60,524 nucleotides of DNA from positions 1 through 60,524 of the forward strand of contig CAYLYM010000008.1 in assembly GCA_964387645.1 (NCBI GenBank). The letters are read 5' to 3'. The notes beneath the pieces are model-generated. The model was not told where the DNA came from and did no database searches. It worked only from the letters and a program-made list of their open reading frames with translations. Positions 45,638 through 54,121 of this stretch are shown here, in pieces; position 1 is the first letter of the stretch, and every line of letters starts with the position of its first letter. Position numbers and translations under genes: made by a program. Source of the stretch: CAYLYM01 sp964387645 (GTDB lineage: Bacteria; Calditrichota; Calditrichia; RBG-13-44-9).

Positions 45638-46549
45638 ATGCCAATGGAAATAAAGGAAAAAATTTTACATAAAATTGATTGGAAACTACCTGAAAGAAGT
45701 TTTAAAGAAGAGGACCAACTCATCAAACTTGATCATCAGGTTTTCAATGAATTACGTGATTTTGTATATCACCGTTACGGCATTTATCTCTCAGATAATA
45801 AGAAACATCTTTTGGAAAGAAGATTATCAAAGCATCTACAACAGCTTAAATTCCACAGTTTTAAAGAATATTTTACATATATATCACAAGAAATTCATAG
45901 CAATGAAATTAACCATTTGATGCAGGCAGTAACAGTTACAGAAACGAGATTTTTTAGAAATCCTGCTCTTCTGGAAGCAATTAAAAAGGTCGTTATGCCA
46001 GAGCTCCTCGAAAATAAACGGAAAAATGCTGAATTTCATATCAGAATATTAAGCGCTGGCTGTTCAAGCGGAGAAGAGCCATATAGTTTAGCTATGCTAA
46101 TCGACCACAACTTTTCGGAAGAGTTAAAAAACTTTCAGTTTAAAATAATTGGGATAGATATTAACAATGATGCCCTGTCGAATGCACGACGTGGTGTCTT
46201 TAGTGAACAGACTGTAAAACCAATTCCAGATCCTTTGCTTCAAAAATATTTAAAAAAATCGGGCCACGTTTATTCCATTGCTGAAATTATTCGTCAGAGC
46301 GTTAATTTTAAGAATATGAATATATTAGATGCCGAAAAGATGAGAAGTTTGGGAATGTTTGACCTCATTTTCTGTCAGAATGTTCTCATCTTCTTTAACA
46401 AAACAGCAAAAGAAAAAGCCATTCGGATATTTCAGGAGCTATTAAAACCAGGAGGTTACCTTTTTGTTGGACCATTTGAATCGCTTTATGGAATTGAACA
46501 CCCATTTAAACTGGTGCATTTTGTGAAAGCTATGGGTTATCAAAAATAA
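45638..46549 (+). CDS. cheR: CheR-type chemoreceptor methyltransferase
   Basis: A 303-residue SAM-dependent enzyme that methylates glutamates of chemoreceptors. The N-terminal helical domain spans about residues 30-95. TVTETRFFRNPALLEA is the CheR linker motif, LSAGCSSGEEPYSLAML the SAM loop, IGIDINNDAL the acidic motif and IFCQNVLIFFNK the equivalent of the F-C-R-N-V-x-I-Y-F signature. GPFESLYGI ends the fold. It starts one base after the HDOD gene. No cheB, cheA or receptor is in the window, so the target receptors are encoded elsewhere or CheR acts in a non-standard pathway. Confidence 0.92.
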   Translation: MPMEIKEKILHKIDWKLPERSFKEEDQLIKLDHQVFNELRDFVYHRYGIYLSDNKKHLLERRLSKHLQQLKFHSFKEYFTYISQEIHSNEINHLMQAVTVTETRFFRNPALLEAIKKVVMPELLENKRKNAEFHIRILSAGCSSGEEPYSLAMLIDHNFSEELKNFQFKIIGIDINNDALSNARRGVFSEQTVKPIPDPLLQKYLKKSGHVYSIAEIIRQSVNFKNMNILDAEKMRSLGMFDLIFCQNVLIFFNKTAKEKAIRIFQELLKPGGYLFVGPFESLYGIEHPFKLVHFVKAMGYQK

Positions 46550-46623
46550 AAATGGTTCTAAAGAAATTTTAATGAGTAAAAAAGTAAAATTTTTTAGATT
46601 TATAATAAAGATGAAAGTAAAAG

Positions 46624-47217
46624 ATGCGAACATCCTGGCATAAAATCATTGTACTATCAGCTTTGCTTTTTTTCAGGTGTGGATCGGGGTGGAAATTGGC
46701 CCAAAATCCACAGCCCCTGGGTTTTATCCCTTTCGCCAGCTCCCATCTCGCTCCCGAGCCAGAAGAACCTAACAAGCATCTCATCCAGGCGTTGCATAAT
46801 TCCGGGAGCTTTCATTTAATAATGTTAGATACTTTACCTGGTTTTTATACACTCCAACAAATGCACTCATTAGCCGATACAACTATTCCCTGGATTCTGA
46901 CAGGAAGTTTCGAATTAGAATCCCAAAAACAAACAAAAGGAAAAATCCCTCTTTTGATCTACAAGCCTCAGACAGTTTTCACCATTCAATTAGTATATCG
47001 CTTATATAATACTAAAGAGAAAAAATGGGAAGATATTGGCAAGATAAAAACTGAAAAAAGAAAAGGTGGCAATTATCAATTCCTGGAATATGATAAGGAC
47101 GATCCATCTCTGATTTTATCTGCTAAAGAAAGACAGGAGTTGAGAATCGCTGCTTATCAGGATATTTCACAAAAGTTAATTAAACGTCTTGAATCAAAAA
47201 TAAAAATTAAAAAGTGA
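46624..47217 (+). CDS. exported, possibly lipid-anchored protein of the flagellar operon
   Basis: A 197-residue protein with an N-terminal hydrophobic segment ending in FFRCGSG, a weak lipobox-like site (Cys at residue 19). The mature part has a helix-then-strands pattern with FHLIMLDTLPG, WILTGSFELESQ, FTIQLVYRLYNTK and a C-terminal helix. This resembles secreted outer-membrane-associated proteins with a TolB/FlgT-like fold, but that is only a structural impression. Its stop overlaps the next HDOD gene start by four bases (GTGA). It may help assemble the rings encoded downstream. Confidence 0.6.
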   Translation: MRTSWHKIIVLSALLFFRCGSGWKLAQNPQPLGFIPFASSHLAPEPEEPNKHLIQALHNSGSFHLIMLDTLPGFYTLQQMHSLADTTIPWILTGSFELESQKQTKGKIPLLIYKPQTVFTIQLVYRLYNTKEKKWEDIGKIKTEKRKGGNYQFLEYDKDDPSLILSAKERQELRIAAYQDISQKLIKRLESKIKIKK

Positions 47218-48140
47218 CCAAATTTATGTATAGTAAAGAATATTTTTTAAAGGAATTAAACGAAATTAAAGAAGTTCCGACTTTGCCGCAGGTGGCTTTT
47301 AAACTTATCGCAATGATTTCAGACGAGACATCTTCCATGCGGGATATTGGTAATCTTATCGAAGATGATCCACCACTGATTGCCAAGATTTTACGCATTG
47401 TTAACAGTGGTTTTTACAACCTTCGTTATGAAGTAAAAAATATTCGCCAGGCTGTGGTAATACTTGGCCTGGAGGAGTTACGAGATTTAGTTTTTGCTAT
47501 GAGTGTGTTTAGTACTTTCTATCATATAAAAGAAAACGAGAATTTTAGTTTTCTTCAGTTCTGGAAACATTGTGCTGCCACGGGTAAAGTGGCTACGGTG
47601 TTGTGCAAATATATCGGGATCATACCAAACCATATTGCTTTTTTAGGTGGCTTACTTCATGATTTTGGTAGACTTGTACTTCAACTGTATTTTCGGGATG
47701 ATTACATAAAAGTGTTTAAATTTAGTAATGATCATCAAATTTCTTTATTCGATGCAGAGAAGAAAGTACTCGGAATCACACACGCAGAAGCTGGGTATTG
47801 GCTGGCTAGAAGATGGAATCTTCCTGAAGATTTGTCTGTGCTGATCAGAGATCACCATAATCTGACAGTGGCAGATGTAAAAAATAATGTTTTTCTTGCT
47901 TTAATTCACGTTGCTGATCGTATTACTAATATCTGGGGTATCAGTATTGAACCAGTTCCAATAATGGAGGTTATTGAAGAAAATCCTATATGGAGAGAGT
48001 TATCTACCAGATATCCTAAATTAAATAACTTCCCATTAGAAGAAATGACCAGGGTTTTTGACATGCATTTAGAAGAAGCAGAAATATTTGTTGAAAAAAT
48101 TTCTGCATATCATGAAATGACAAAGGATTCAGAAGGATGA
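47214..48140 (+). CDS. HDOD-domain signalling protein, second copy
   Basis: About 308 residues and paralogous to the HDOD protein 2.5 kb upstream: VPTLPQVAFKLIAMI, EDDPPLIAKILRIVNSGFY, IRQAVVILGLEELRDLVFAMSVFSTF, GLLHDFGRLVLQ, then RDHHNL and LIHVADRI. The GKL of the HD segment reads GRL here. The GTG start overlaps the preceding stop by four bases; an ATG at 47226 is also possible. The two copies flanking cheR suggest they work in one circuit, perhaps as a pair or at different levels of a signal. Confidence 0.85.
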   Translation: MTKFMYSKEYFLKELNEIKEVPTLPQVAFKLIAMISDETSSMRDIGNLIEDDPPLIAKILRIVNSGFYNLRYEVKNIRQAVVILGLEELRDLVFAMSVFSTFYHIKENENFSFLQFWKHCAATGKVATVLCKYIGIIPNHIAFLGGLLHDFGRLVLQLYFRDDYIKVFKFSNDHQISLFDAEKKVLGITHAEAGYWLARRWNLPEDLSVLIRDHHNLTVADVKNNVFLALIHVADRITNIWGISIEPVPIMEVIEENPIWRELSTRYPKLNNFPLEEMTRVFDMHLEEAEIFVEKISAYHEMTKDSEG

Positions 48141-48664
48141 AAAAGGAGGTAAAAATAAAAAACATTCTTGCCTCGCTCTACGAATTAAGCCAAATGGTTA
48201 AATCTAAAAGCATTGGTTTAAGTAAAGAAATGGAAAAGACCAGAATACTACTCCTGAGAATTTTTGAATTTAATCTTTTTTCCATTTTCCAATATGATTA
48301 TTTAGAACGCAGGCTTTTGCCAGTTTATATGTATGGAGATCCTTTTAATCTGGTGGATGCGGTTAATTTTCGTCTGGGAAAGGGGGCAACTGGGTGGTGC
48401 TTGAGTCATAAAAAATCTCTTTTAATCTGCAATTTAGGACGAGAAAAAAATTATGAACGTTTTTTTGTTAAATCTTTTTTAGCTGTGCCGATAATATTTA
48501 ATGCTGAAAATATTGGTGTAATAGTAATGGGAAGCTTTAAAGTAAACCAGTATGACATTTCTGACCGATTTTTGTTAGAACTTTCTGCGCCTTTGATTGG
48601 AAATATAATACTGAAAGAACGATTTAATCTTCAAAAAAACAATGAAATAGAAGAGGAAAAATAA
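48137..48664 (+). CDS. GAF-domain protein
   Basis: A 175-residue stand-alone GAF sensor. An N-terminal helix (about 1-45) could mediate dimerisation. FSIFQYDYLERRL, FRLGKGATGWCLSHKKSLLI, FFVKSFLAVPIIFNAENIGVIVMGSF and the closing helix FLLELSAPLIGNII follow the GAF fold. The ligand (small molecule, cyclic nucleotide or none) is not readable. The start overlaps the HDOD stop by four bases (ATGA), with AGAAGG next to it. flgF begins 17 bases after it. Confidence 0.8.
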   Translation: MKKEVKIKNILASLYELSQMVKSKSIGLSKEMEKTRILLLRIFEFNLFSIFQYDYLERRLLPVYMYGDPFNLVDAVNFRLGKGATGWCLSHKKSLLICNLGREKNYERFFVKSFLAVPIIFNAENIGVIVMGSFKVNQYDISDRFLLELSAPLIGNIILKERFNLQKNNEIEEEK

Positions 48665-48680
48665 GAAAAAGGAATTTCTC

Positions 48681-49409
48681 ATGATCAAAGGATTGTATAT
48701 TTCTAAAGCAGGGATGTGTGCCAGAGCTCGCCATTTAGATGTTATTGCCAACAATCTTGCTAATATCAATACAACCGGATATAAAAAGGATAAGTTATTT
48801 TATCTTCGAATGCGTGAGGCTCAGGATGCTTTGAATGACTCTGCATCAAATGAATTGGCAAAGGTGGAAATAATGACGGATTACTCCAGCGGAGAACTCA
48901 AAAATACTGGCAATCCACTGGATTTGGCTATTGTGGGCGAAGGTTTTTTTGTGGTTCAAACTCCACAGGGGGATGTTTACACCAGGGACGGTAATTTTAC
49001 ATTAGACGCCGAAGGTCGATTAACCACTTTAGATGGTTATCCAGTTTTAGGTAATGGGGGGGAGATTCAGATAGTAGGAAACGAAATTCGGATTGGAGAA
49101 GATGGTTCTATTACCGTTGATGGGGAGATAGTTGATAAAATTCGTGTGGTTACCTTTGATGATCTGACTCAGCTTATTAAAATTGGTGGAAATTACTTCT
49201 CAGATGAACAAACTAATGGTGCTATAGAAGTATCACCTGAAAAAATACACATCAGACAGGGATATCTGGAAAACAGCAACGTCAATGGTATTCAGGAAAT
49301 TGTACAAATGATAGAACTCTATCGTCAATTTGAATTAGGCGAAAAGGCCATTAAAACGCAAGACCAAACACTGGAAAAACTGATAAATGATGGGGGTAGA
49401 GTAGCTTAA
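48681..49409 (+). CDS. flgF: flagellar proximal-rod protein FlgF
   Basis: A 242-residue axial protein secreted by the flagellar type III system, with no signal peptide. It begins with the rod consensus IKGLYISKAGMCARARHLDVIANNLANINTTGYKK and has GEGFFVVQTPQGDVYTRDGNF, LTTLDGYPV and the C-terminal heptad-like coil IVQMIELYRQFELGEKAIKTQDQTLEKL. It is shorter and its central domain smaller than the FlgG next door, which fits FlgF. AAGGAA lies seven bases before ATG. Confidence 0.9.
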   Translation: MIKGLYISKAGMCARARHLDVIANNLANINTTGYKKDKLFYLRMREAQDALNDSASNELAKVEIMTDYSSGELKNTGNPLDLAIVGEGFFVVQTPQGDVYTRDGNFTLDAEGRLTTLDGYPVLGNGGEIQIVGNEIRIGEDGSITVDGEIVDKIRVVTFDDLTQLIKIGGNYFSDEQTNGAIEVSPEKIHIRQGYLENSNVNGIQEIVQMIELYRQFELGEKAIKTQDQTLEKLINDGGRVA

Positions 49410-49432
49410 AAACGAAACCCAAGGAGGGCATG

Positions 49433-50221
49433 ATGGATAAAGCATTACAAATTGCAGCATCAGGGATGCAGGCACAAAAACTCACAATTGATGTGATTGC
49501 CAACAATTTGGCAAATGTGAATACCACTGGCTATAAGAAAAGCCGTTTAGAATTCCAGGATTTGCTTTACGAGACAATCAAGTCGGCTGGAACATCTACC
49601 GGTGGAGAAAATGAAAATCCCACCGCTTTACAATTAGGTAACGGAACGAAGGTGGTATCGACACAGCGGAGTTTTCGCCAGGGAACCGTTATTGCGACCG
49701 AAAACCCACTGGATCTGGCAATCGAAGGCGATGGATTTTTTATCGTCCGGATGCCAGATGGGACGTCCGCTTACACCAGAGATGGAGCATTAAAAATTTC
49801 TGCGGATGGCACAATCGTTACCTCAGACGGATATATAGTGGAACCTGAAATCACAATCCCGGAAGATGCCAAGCAAGTTACCATTCGGAAAGATGGACAG
49901 ATCGAAGTCACTTTGTTCGGAGATCCTGAACCGACAATACTGGGCCAGATAGAATTGGCTCGCTTCATCAATCCAGCCGGTCTGGAGGCCATCGGACAGA
50001 ATCTATATAGAGAGACCGCCTCTTCAGGTAATCCATTTATAGGTACACCTGGCCTGGATGGCCTGGGTTTGATCCACCAGGGTTATCTGGAAACCTCAAA
50101 TGTAGATGTTGTAAGCGAAATGGTTCATATGATTGAAGCACAGCGTGCTTATGAGTTGAATTCCAAAACTATTAAAACAACCGAAGATCTTTACCGTATT
50201 GTCAGTCAATTGAAACGGTAA
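49433..50221 (+). CDS. flgG: flagellar distal-rod protein FlgG
   Basis: A 262-residue rod protein, the standard FlgG length. It has DKALQIAASGMQAQKLTIDVIANNLANVNTTGYKKSR, GDGFFIVRMPDGTSAYTRDGA, and the D1/C-terminal part GYLETSNVDVVSEMVHMIEAQRAYELNSKTIKTTEDLYRIVSQL. The ATG at 49433 sits five bases after GGAGG and is preferred over the ATG one codon earlier. It follows flgF as in nearly all flagellar systems. Confidence 0.94.
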   Translation: MDKALQIAASGMQAQKLTIDVIANNLANVNTTGYKKSRLEFQDLLYETIKSAGTSTGGENENPTALQLGNGTKVVSTQRSFRQGTVIATENPLDLAIEGDGFFIVRMPDGTSAYTRDGALKISADGTIVTSDGYIVEPEITIPEDAKQVTIRKDGQIEVTLFGDPEPTILGQIELARFINPAGLEAIGQNLYRETASSGNPFIGTPGLDGLGLIHQGYLETSNVDVVSEMVHMIEAQRAYELNSKTIKTTEDLYRIVSQLKR

Positions 50222-50224
50222 TTT

Positions 50225-50944
50225 ATGGTGAGGTTTTTTAAACATATTTTAATATTGGGCATTTTACTAGGAGTTTCTCATCTGGGAAGTACCCCGAATG
50301 AAGGGTTATATGTATTCACTGCCGAAAAAATACGTCAAATTATTCAGGATTACTTTAGCAGCCGTTTTCAAGAATCAGGATTGAAATATTCTGTGGAATG
50401 GTTGAAAGAAATTCCTGAAATCCGACTATTCAAAAATCCCGATTCCGTTCATGTGCAATGCAAGGACAATGGATTACCAAAAGGTCACGAAGTACTGAAA
50501 GTGACATTCTTTCATAAACATAAACCTTTAAGAAGCCTTTATGTATCAACTAAAATTCATGTTTTTCAAAATGTCTGGGTAGTGAAGAAAACCATCCATC
50601 AGGATGAACCACTAAGCCTGGAAAAATTAAATTTGGAGAGCAGGGATATTTCTGAAATTGTTGGGGCTCCGCTAACTGAAGAGATTGATGTTAAAACACT
50701 CATCGCTCGGAGAACGCTTTCTCAGGGGCGGGTAATAACCTGGAGGGATGTTCGAGAACCTTATTGTGTTCACAAAGGAGATCCTGTCAGCGTTGTGGTC
50801 AGGAAGACCAATTTTGTTATTCGAATGCAAGTTCAGGCACTGCAGAATGGTAGCAAAGGAGATCTTATCTGGGTAAAGAATCCAATGACGCATCGTCGAA
50901 TGAGAGTAAAAGTATTGGAGCCTGAATTGGCAGTTCTTCCCTGA
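50225..50944 (+). CDS. flgA: P-ring assembly chaperone FlgA
   Basis: A 239-residue periplasmic protein with a Sec signal (about 1-23). The C-terminal SAF domain has VVKKTIHQDEPLSLEKLNLESRDISEI, then RRTLSQGRVITWRDVREP, HKGDPVSVVVRKTNFVIRMQVQAL and MTHRRMRVKVLEP. FlgA helps FlgI subunits form the P ring. It starts three bases after flgG. The N-terminal part is more divergent than the SAF domain. Confidence 0.88.
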   Translation: MVRFFKHILILGILLGVSHLGSTPNEGLYVFTAEKIRQIIQDYFSSRFQESGLKYSVEWLKEIPEIRLFKNPDSVHVQCKDNGLPKGHEVLKVTFFHKHKPLRSLYVSTKIHVFQNVWVVKKTIHQDEPLSLEKLNLESRDISEIVGAPLTEEIDVKTLIARRTLSQGRVITWRDVREPYCVHKGDPVSVVVRKTNFVIRMQVQALQNGSKGDLIWVKNPMTHRRMRVKVLEPELAVLP

Positions 50945-50984
50945 AAATATAGGGAATAGAAAACTTTAGGAAAGGAGAAAAACC

Positions 50985-51563
50985 ATGGTAAAAAATCTTT
51001 TTATAATAATCACCACGCTTCTTTTAATAACTATTAGTGGTTTCTCCCAAAACATGGGCAGCAAATACAGTTTATTTAGTGATATCAAAAGCGACCGGGT
51101 GGGAAAAGGCATCACTGTGTTGGTCATGGAATATGCCCAGGGGAGCAGCGATGCTCGAAGTGAAGCCAGGAAAAAAAGTGATCACGATGTGAAAGTTTCT
51201 ACCGGTAATGGATTATTCAGTTTTTTACCCGATATTACTTTGAATGGAGATTTACAGAATGATTTCCGGGGTGATGCACGAACCAGCAAGCGAGGAATGC
51301 TGAAGGCCAAGATTGCTGCCAGGATTGTAGGTATCAACGAAGCTGGCGATTACATCATAGAGGGGAAGCGTGTTATCGAAATTAACAATGAAACGGAGAC
51401 CTACATTTTGAGCGGAGCCGTGCGGCCAGAAGATATTATGGCTGATAATACAGTTTATTCGTATAACATTTATGATGCGCATATTGTTTATAAAGGTAAA
51501 GGGGAAGTTTCTCGAGCGCAAAAGGCTGGTTTTTTAACCAGACTTTTACAATGGATTTTTTAA
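50985..51563 (+). CDS. flgH: L-ring protein FlgH without a lipobox
   Basis: The outer-membrane flagellar ring protein, 192 residues. YSLFSDIKSDRVGKGITVLVMEYAQGSSDARSEARKKSD is the FlgH N-terminal signature, followed by GNGLFSFLPDITLNG, DFRGDARTSKRGMLKAKIAARIVGINEAGDYIIEGKR and SGAVRPEDI. The signal peptide ends ISGFSQNMG with no cysteine, and there is no Cys anywhere in the protein, so it cannot be lipid-anchored in the usual way. GGAAAGGAG precedes the ATG. It lies in the standard flgA-flgH-flgI order. Confidence 0.93.
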   Translation: MVKNLFIIITTLLLITISGFSQNMGSKYSLFSDIKSDRVGKGITVLVMEYAQGSSDARSEARKKSDHDVKVSTGNGLFSFLPDITLNGDLQNDFRGDARTSKRGMLKAKIAARIVGINEAGDYIIEGKRVIEINNETETYILSGAVRPEDIMADNTVYSYNIYDAHIVYKGKGEVSRAQKAGFLTRLLQWIF

Positions 51564-51680
51564 CAGAACTTTATTAATAACCGTGACAGAGTGGTAGGAC
51601 GCCAAAAGAGGGTTGACCTTATCTTGAAGCTTTAAAAGAATGGAATTGTTCAGGTCGCCCAGGAAATCAGGAGGATCAAA

Positions 51681-52790
51681 ATGAAAAGTAAACAACGATT
51701 TTGGCTTATATTCTTATTAATCTGCCTTCCTTATTTTCTTTTCGCCAAAGTTCGTATAAAAGAGTTAGCCCGTATTCAGGGCATTAGTAAAATTCCGCTT
51801 ACTGGATACGGGCTGGTAATCGGTCTTAATGGAACAGGCGATAGTAAACGCGCTGCCTTTACCACTCAGTCTGTGGTAAATATGCTGAAACGTTTTGGTA
51901 TCAATGTGCCAGAGAATCAATTAAGATTGCGCAATGTTGCTGCGGTAATGGTTACTACAGAAGCTCCAACGTTTTTATCAGCCGGAGATCGACTGGATGT
52001 TACCATCTCATCATTGGGAGACGCTAAAAGCCTGGAAGGTGGAGTGTTACTGATGACACCGCTGGTAGATCAGAATGGCGAACTATACGGTATGGCTCAG
52101 GGTCCAGTGGCTGTTGGTGGGTTTTCTGTCCAGACAACTGGTGGCGGAGGTGTAAGGCAGAATCATACTTTGGTTGGACGTATCCCTGGTGGCGCGGTTT
52201 TACAAAAGGATATGGGTAAAAATTTCCATTTTCCCGATACTTTATATTTTTCTCTAAATGAAACAAACTTTACTACAGCACAAAGAATGGTGGATGCTAT
52301 CAACCAGCAATTTAACGACTCACTGGCATTTCATAAAAATCCTCGAACAATTGGTGTAAAAATCCCGAGAGCCTACCTGGTAACAGGGCAACAGAGTAAA
52401 TTTATTGCCGAATTGGAACAAATTGAGATTGAACCTGATGTAAAGGCTAAAGTCGTTATCAATGAAAGGACGGGAACAGTAGTTGTGGGAGGTAATGTCC
52501 GGTTGTTACCTGCCGCTATCGCTCACGGTAATTTAAGTGTAGAGATACAATCTCAACCTATTATATCACAGCCAGCACCATTTAGCCAGGGGCAAACGGT
52601 GGTTTTGCCTAACACCCAGGCAACCGTTTATACAGATGAAGGAAAAATGGCAACCATCAGCTCGACTGTTACCGTGCAGGAAATTGCTCAGGCTTTGAAT
52701 TCATTGGGATTAACGCCTCGAGACATGATTGCTGTTCTACAAGCCCTGAAAGAAGCGGGCAGTTTACAAGCTGAATTGGTAATAATGTAA
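51681..52790 (+). CDS. flgI: flagellar P-ring protein FlgI
   Basis: A 369-residue periplasmic ring protein with a Sec signal (about 1-22). VRIKELARIQGISKIPLTGYGLVIGLNGTGDS and MLKRFGINVPENQLRLRNVAAVMVTTEAP are highly typical, as is VVINERTGTVVVGGNVRLLP. The presence of FlgH and FlgI indicates a diderm cell envelope with peptidoglycan. CAGGAGG lies before the ATG. The 117-base gap after flgH shows nothing obvious. Confidence 0.97.
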   Translation: MKSKQRFWLIFLLICLPYFLFAKVRIKELARIQGISKIPLTGYGLVIGLNGTGDSKRAAFTTQSVVNMLKRFGINVPENQLRLRNVAAVMVTTEAPTFLSAGDRLDVTISSLGDAKSLEGGVLLMTPLVDQNGELYGMAQGPVAVGGFSVQTTGGGGVRQNHTLVGRIPGGAVLQKDMGKNFHFPDTLYFSLNETNFTTAQRMVDAINQQFNDSLAFHKNPRTIGVKIPRAYLVTGQQSKFIAELEQIEIEPDVKAKVVINERTGTVVVGGNVRLLPAAIAHGNLSVEIQSQPIISQPAPFSQGQTVVLPNTQATVYTDEGKMATISSTVTVQEIAQALNSLGLTPRDMIAVLQALKEAGSLQAELVIM

Positions 52791-52817
52791 ATAGTAAAAT
52801 AGGTAGAAATTTAGATC

Positions 52818-53633
52818 ATGGATATATCCAAAACACAAATCACCGCCCAGGAAGCGGTACTGAAGGAAAAAGTTGAGGCATTAAAACACCAAATTAAAGA
52901 TCCTAAAAAACTTAAAGAAGCATCGGAAGATTTTGAGGCTCTGTTTATCTACTTTATGCTTCGAAATATGCGAAAATCAATCTTAAAATCCGGTTTTATT
53001 GGAGACGGATTTGGCGGTGAAATGATGCAAGGGCTTTTCGATCAGGAAATTTCCAGGAAGATTGCCCGCCATGGGCAGTTTGGCATTGCTGAATTAATTT
53101 TACAACAATTTGCTTCAAAACAAGAGGTGGAAGTTCCAAATTCTTTTCATCTCAAGGAGCTTCCGCTTCGACCAATAAAAACTCAAAGAAGGAAACTCGC
53201 ATCCTATCAATTACCAGATTTTTCCAATAAACTCAAACCCTTTGAACGGCACATCCAGGAAGCTTCGCGCAAAACTGGTGTAAGTTCCGATTTGATCAAG
53301 GCTGTCATTATGGCCGAATCGTCGGGAAATCCCAACGCAGTTTCTCAGAAAAATGCGAAAGGTTTAATGCAATTAATGGACAGTACCGCCACGGAAGTGG
53401 GAGTAAAAGATCCATTCAATCCTGTGGAAAACATTCACGGAGGAGCCAAATATTTATCAAAATTACTGCGGAAATTTCAGGGAAATCTGCGCCATGCTTT
53501 AGCAGCCTATAATGCAGGTCCCTCAGTCGTTGAGAAATACCATGGGATTCCGCCCTTTAAAGAAACTCAACAATATGTCAATAAAGTTTTAGCTTTTTAC
53601 AATCATTTCCGAAAGAAAGACAATTCTTTGTAA
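52818..53633 (+). CDS. flgJ: FlgJ-type rod-cap protein fused to a lytic transglycosylase
   Basis: A 271-residue protein. Residues about 30-100 are the FlgJ rod-binding domain (DFEALFIYFMLRNMRKSI, GGEMMQGLFDQEISRKIA, FGIAELILQQF). Residues about 140-262 are an SLT-type lytic transglycosylase (SSDLIKAVIMAESSGNPNAVSQKNAKGLMQLMDSTA and ALAAYNAGP), with the catalytic Glu in MAESSGNP. Enterobacterial FlgJ carries a glucosaminidase instead, so the wall-cutting module differs. It should open the peptidoglycan for the growing rod. It is the last gene of the operon. Confidence 0.92.
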   Translation: MDISKTQITAQEAVLKEKVEALKHQIKDPKKLKEASEDFEALFIYFMLRNMRKSILKSGFIGDGFGGEMMQGLFDQEISRKIARHGQFGIAELILQQFASKQEVEVPNSFHLKELPLRPIKTQRRKLASYQLPDFSNKLKPFERHIQEASRKTGVSSDLIKAVIMAESSGNPNAVSQKNAKGLMQLMDSTATEVGVKDPFNPVENIHGGAKYLSKLLRKFQGNLRHALAAYNAGPSVVEKYHGIPPFKETQQYVNKVLAFYNHFRKKDNSL

Positions 53634-54121
53634 ATCAATATAATCCATCAGGAAAATTGGATATTTTTTTAACCCGTTGTGCACGATGGAAAATATTATG
53701 GTACAACAATATAATTTAAAATGATCTTGACCTGATTATCATTAAATATCGTCCTAATTAATTGATATTATTATATCTCTGCGTTCTCCGCGAACTCTGC
53801 GGTGAATAATCCGGGTTTAAAAAGGATTTTTTAAAAAGTTAAATAATTTGGATTTTTATTATTAATCCCTTACATAAATTGGGGTAAAAAAACTTCATAA
53901 AAGAGAAAAAAGTGAGAAAAAACTGGCTAGAATTTGAGATACACTTTTTTTAAATCTCCCGGGAGGACAGTTATTTTATTGTGAGTTCGATATCATTAAA
54001 AAAGTCAGACTTCGACTAAGTTCAGTCTGACTTTTTTTAAGGTTATTTTATCGAAAATAGCATGGTGAGTTCCAACCTGTCGGAAAACCATGCTTGTTAC
54101 ATTTTACGAACCAACATTACC
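53634..54121. other. convergent gap with repeats
   Basis: No gene. At about 53778-53805 there is CTCTGCGTTCTCCGCG followed by AACTCTGCGGTGA, a low-complexity motif that I recall from many bacterial intergenic regions. A two-hairpin element sits at 53996-54096 and can end transcription from both flgJ and tex. Confidence 0.55.
53996..54096. repeat. two-hairpin dispersed element, copy B (terminator-like)
   Basis: Hairpin 1 pairs AAAAAAGTCAGAC (53998-54010) with GTCTGACTTTTTT (54025-54037), a perfect 13-base stem with a 14-base loop. Hairpin 2 pairs GCATGGT (54060-54066) with ACCATGC (54087-54093). Sequence, order and spacing match copy A at 34522-34600. As there, it lies just beyond the stop of a minus-strand gene. 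Confidence 0.8.
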
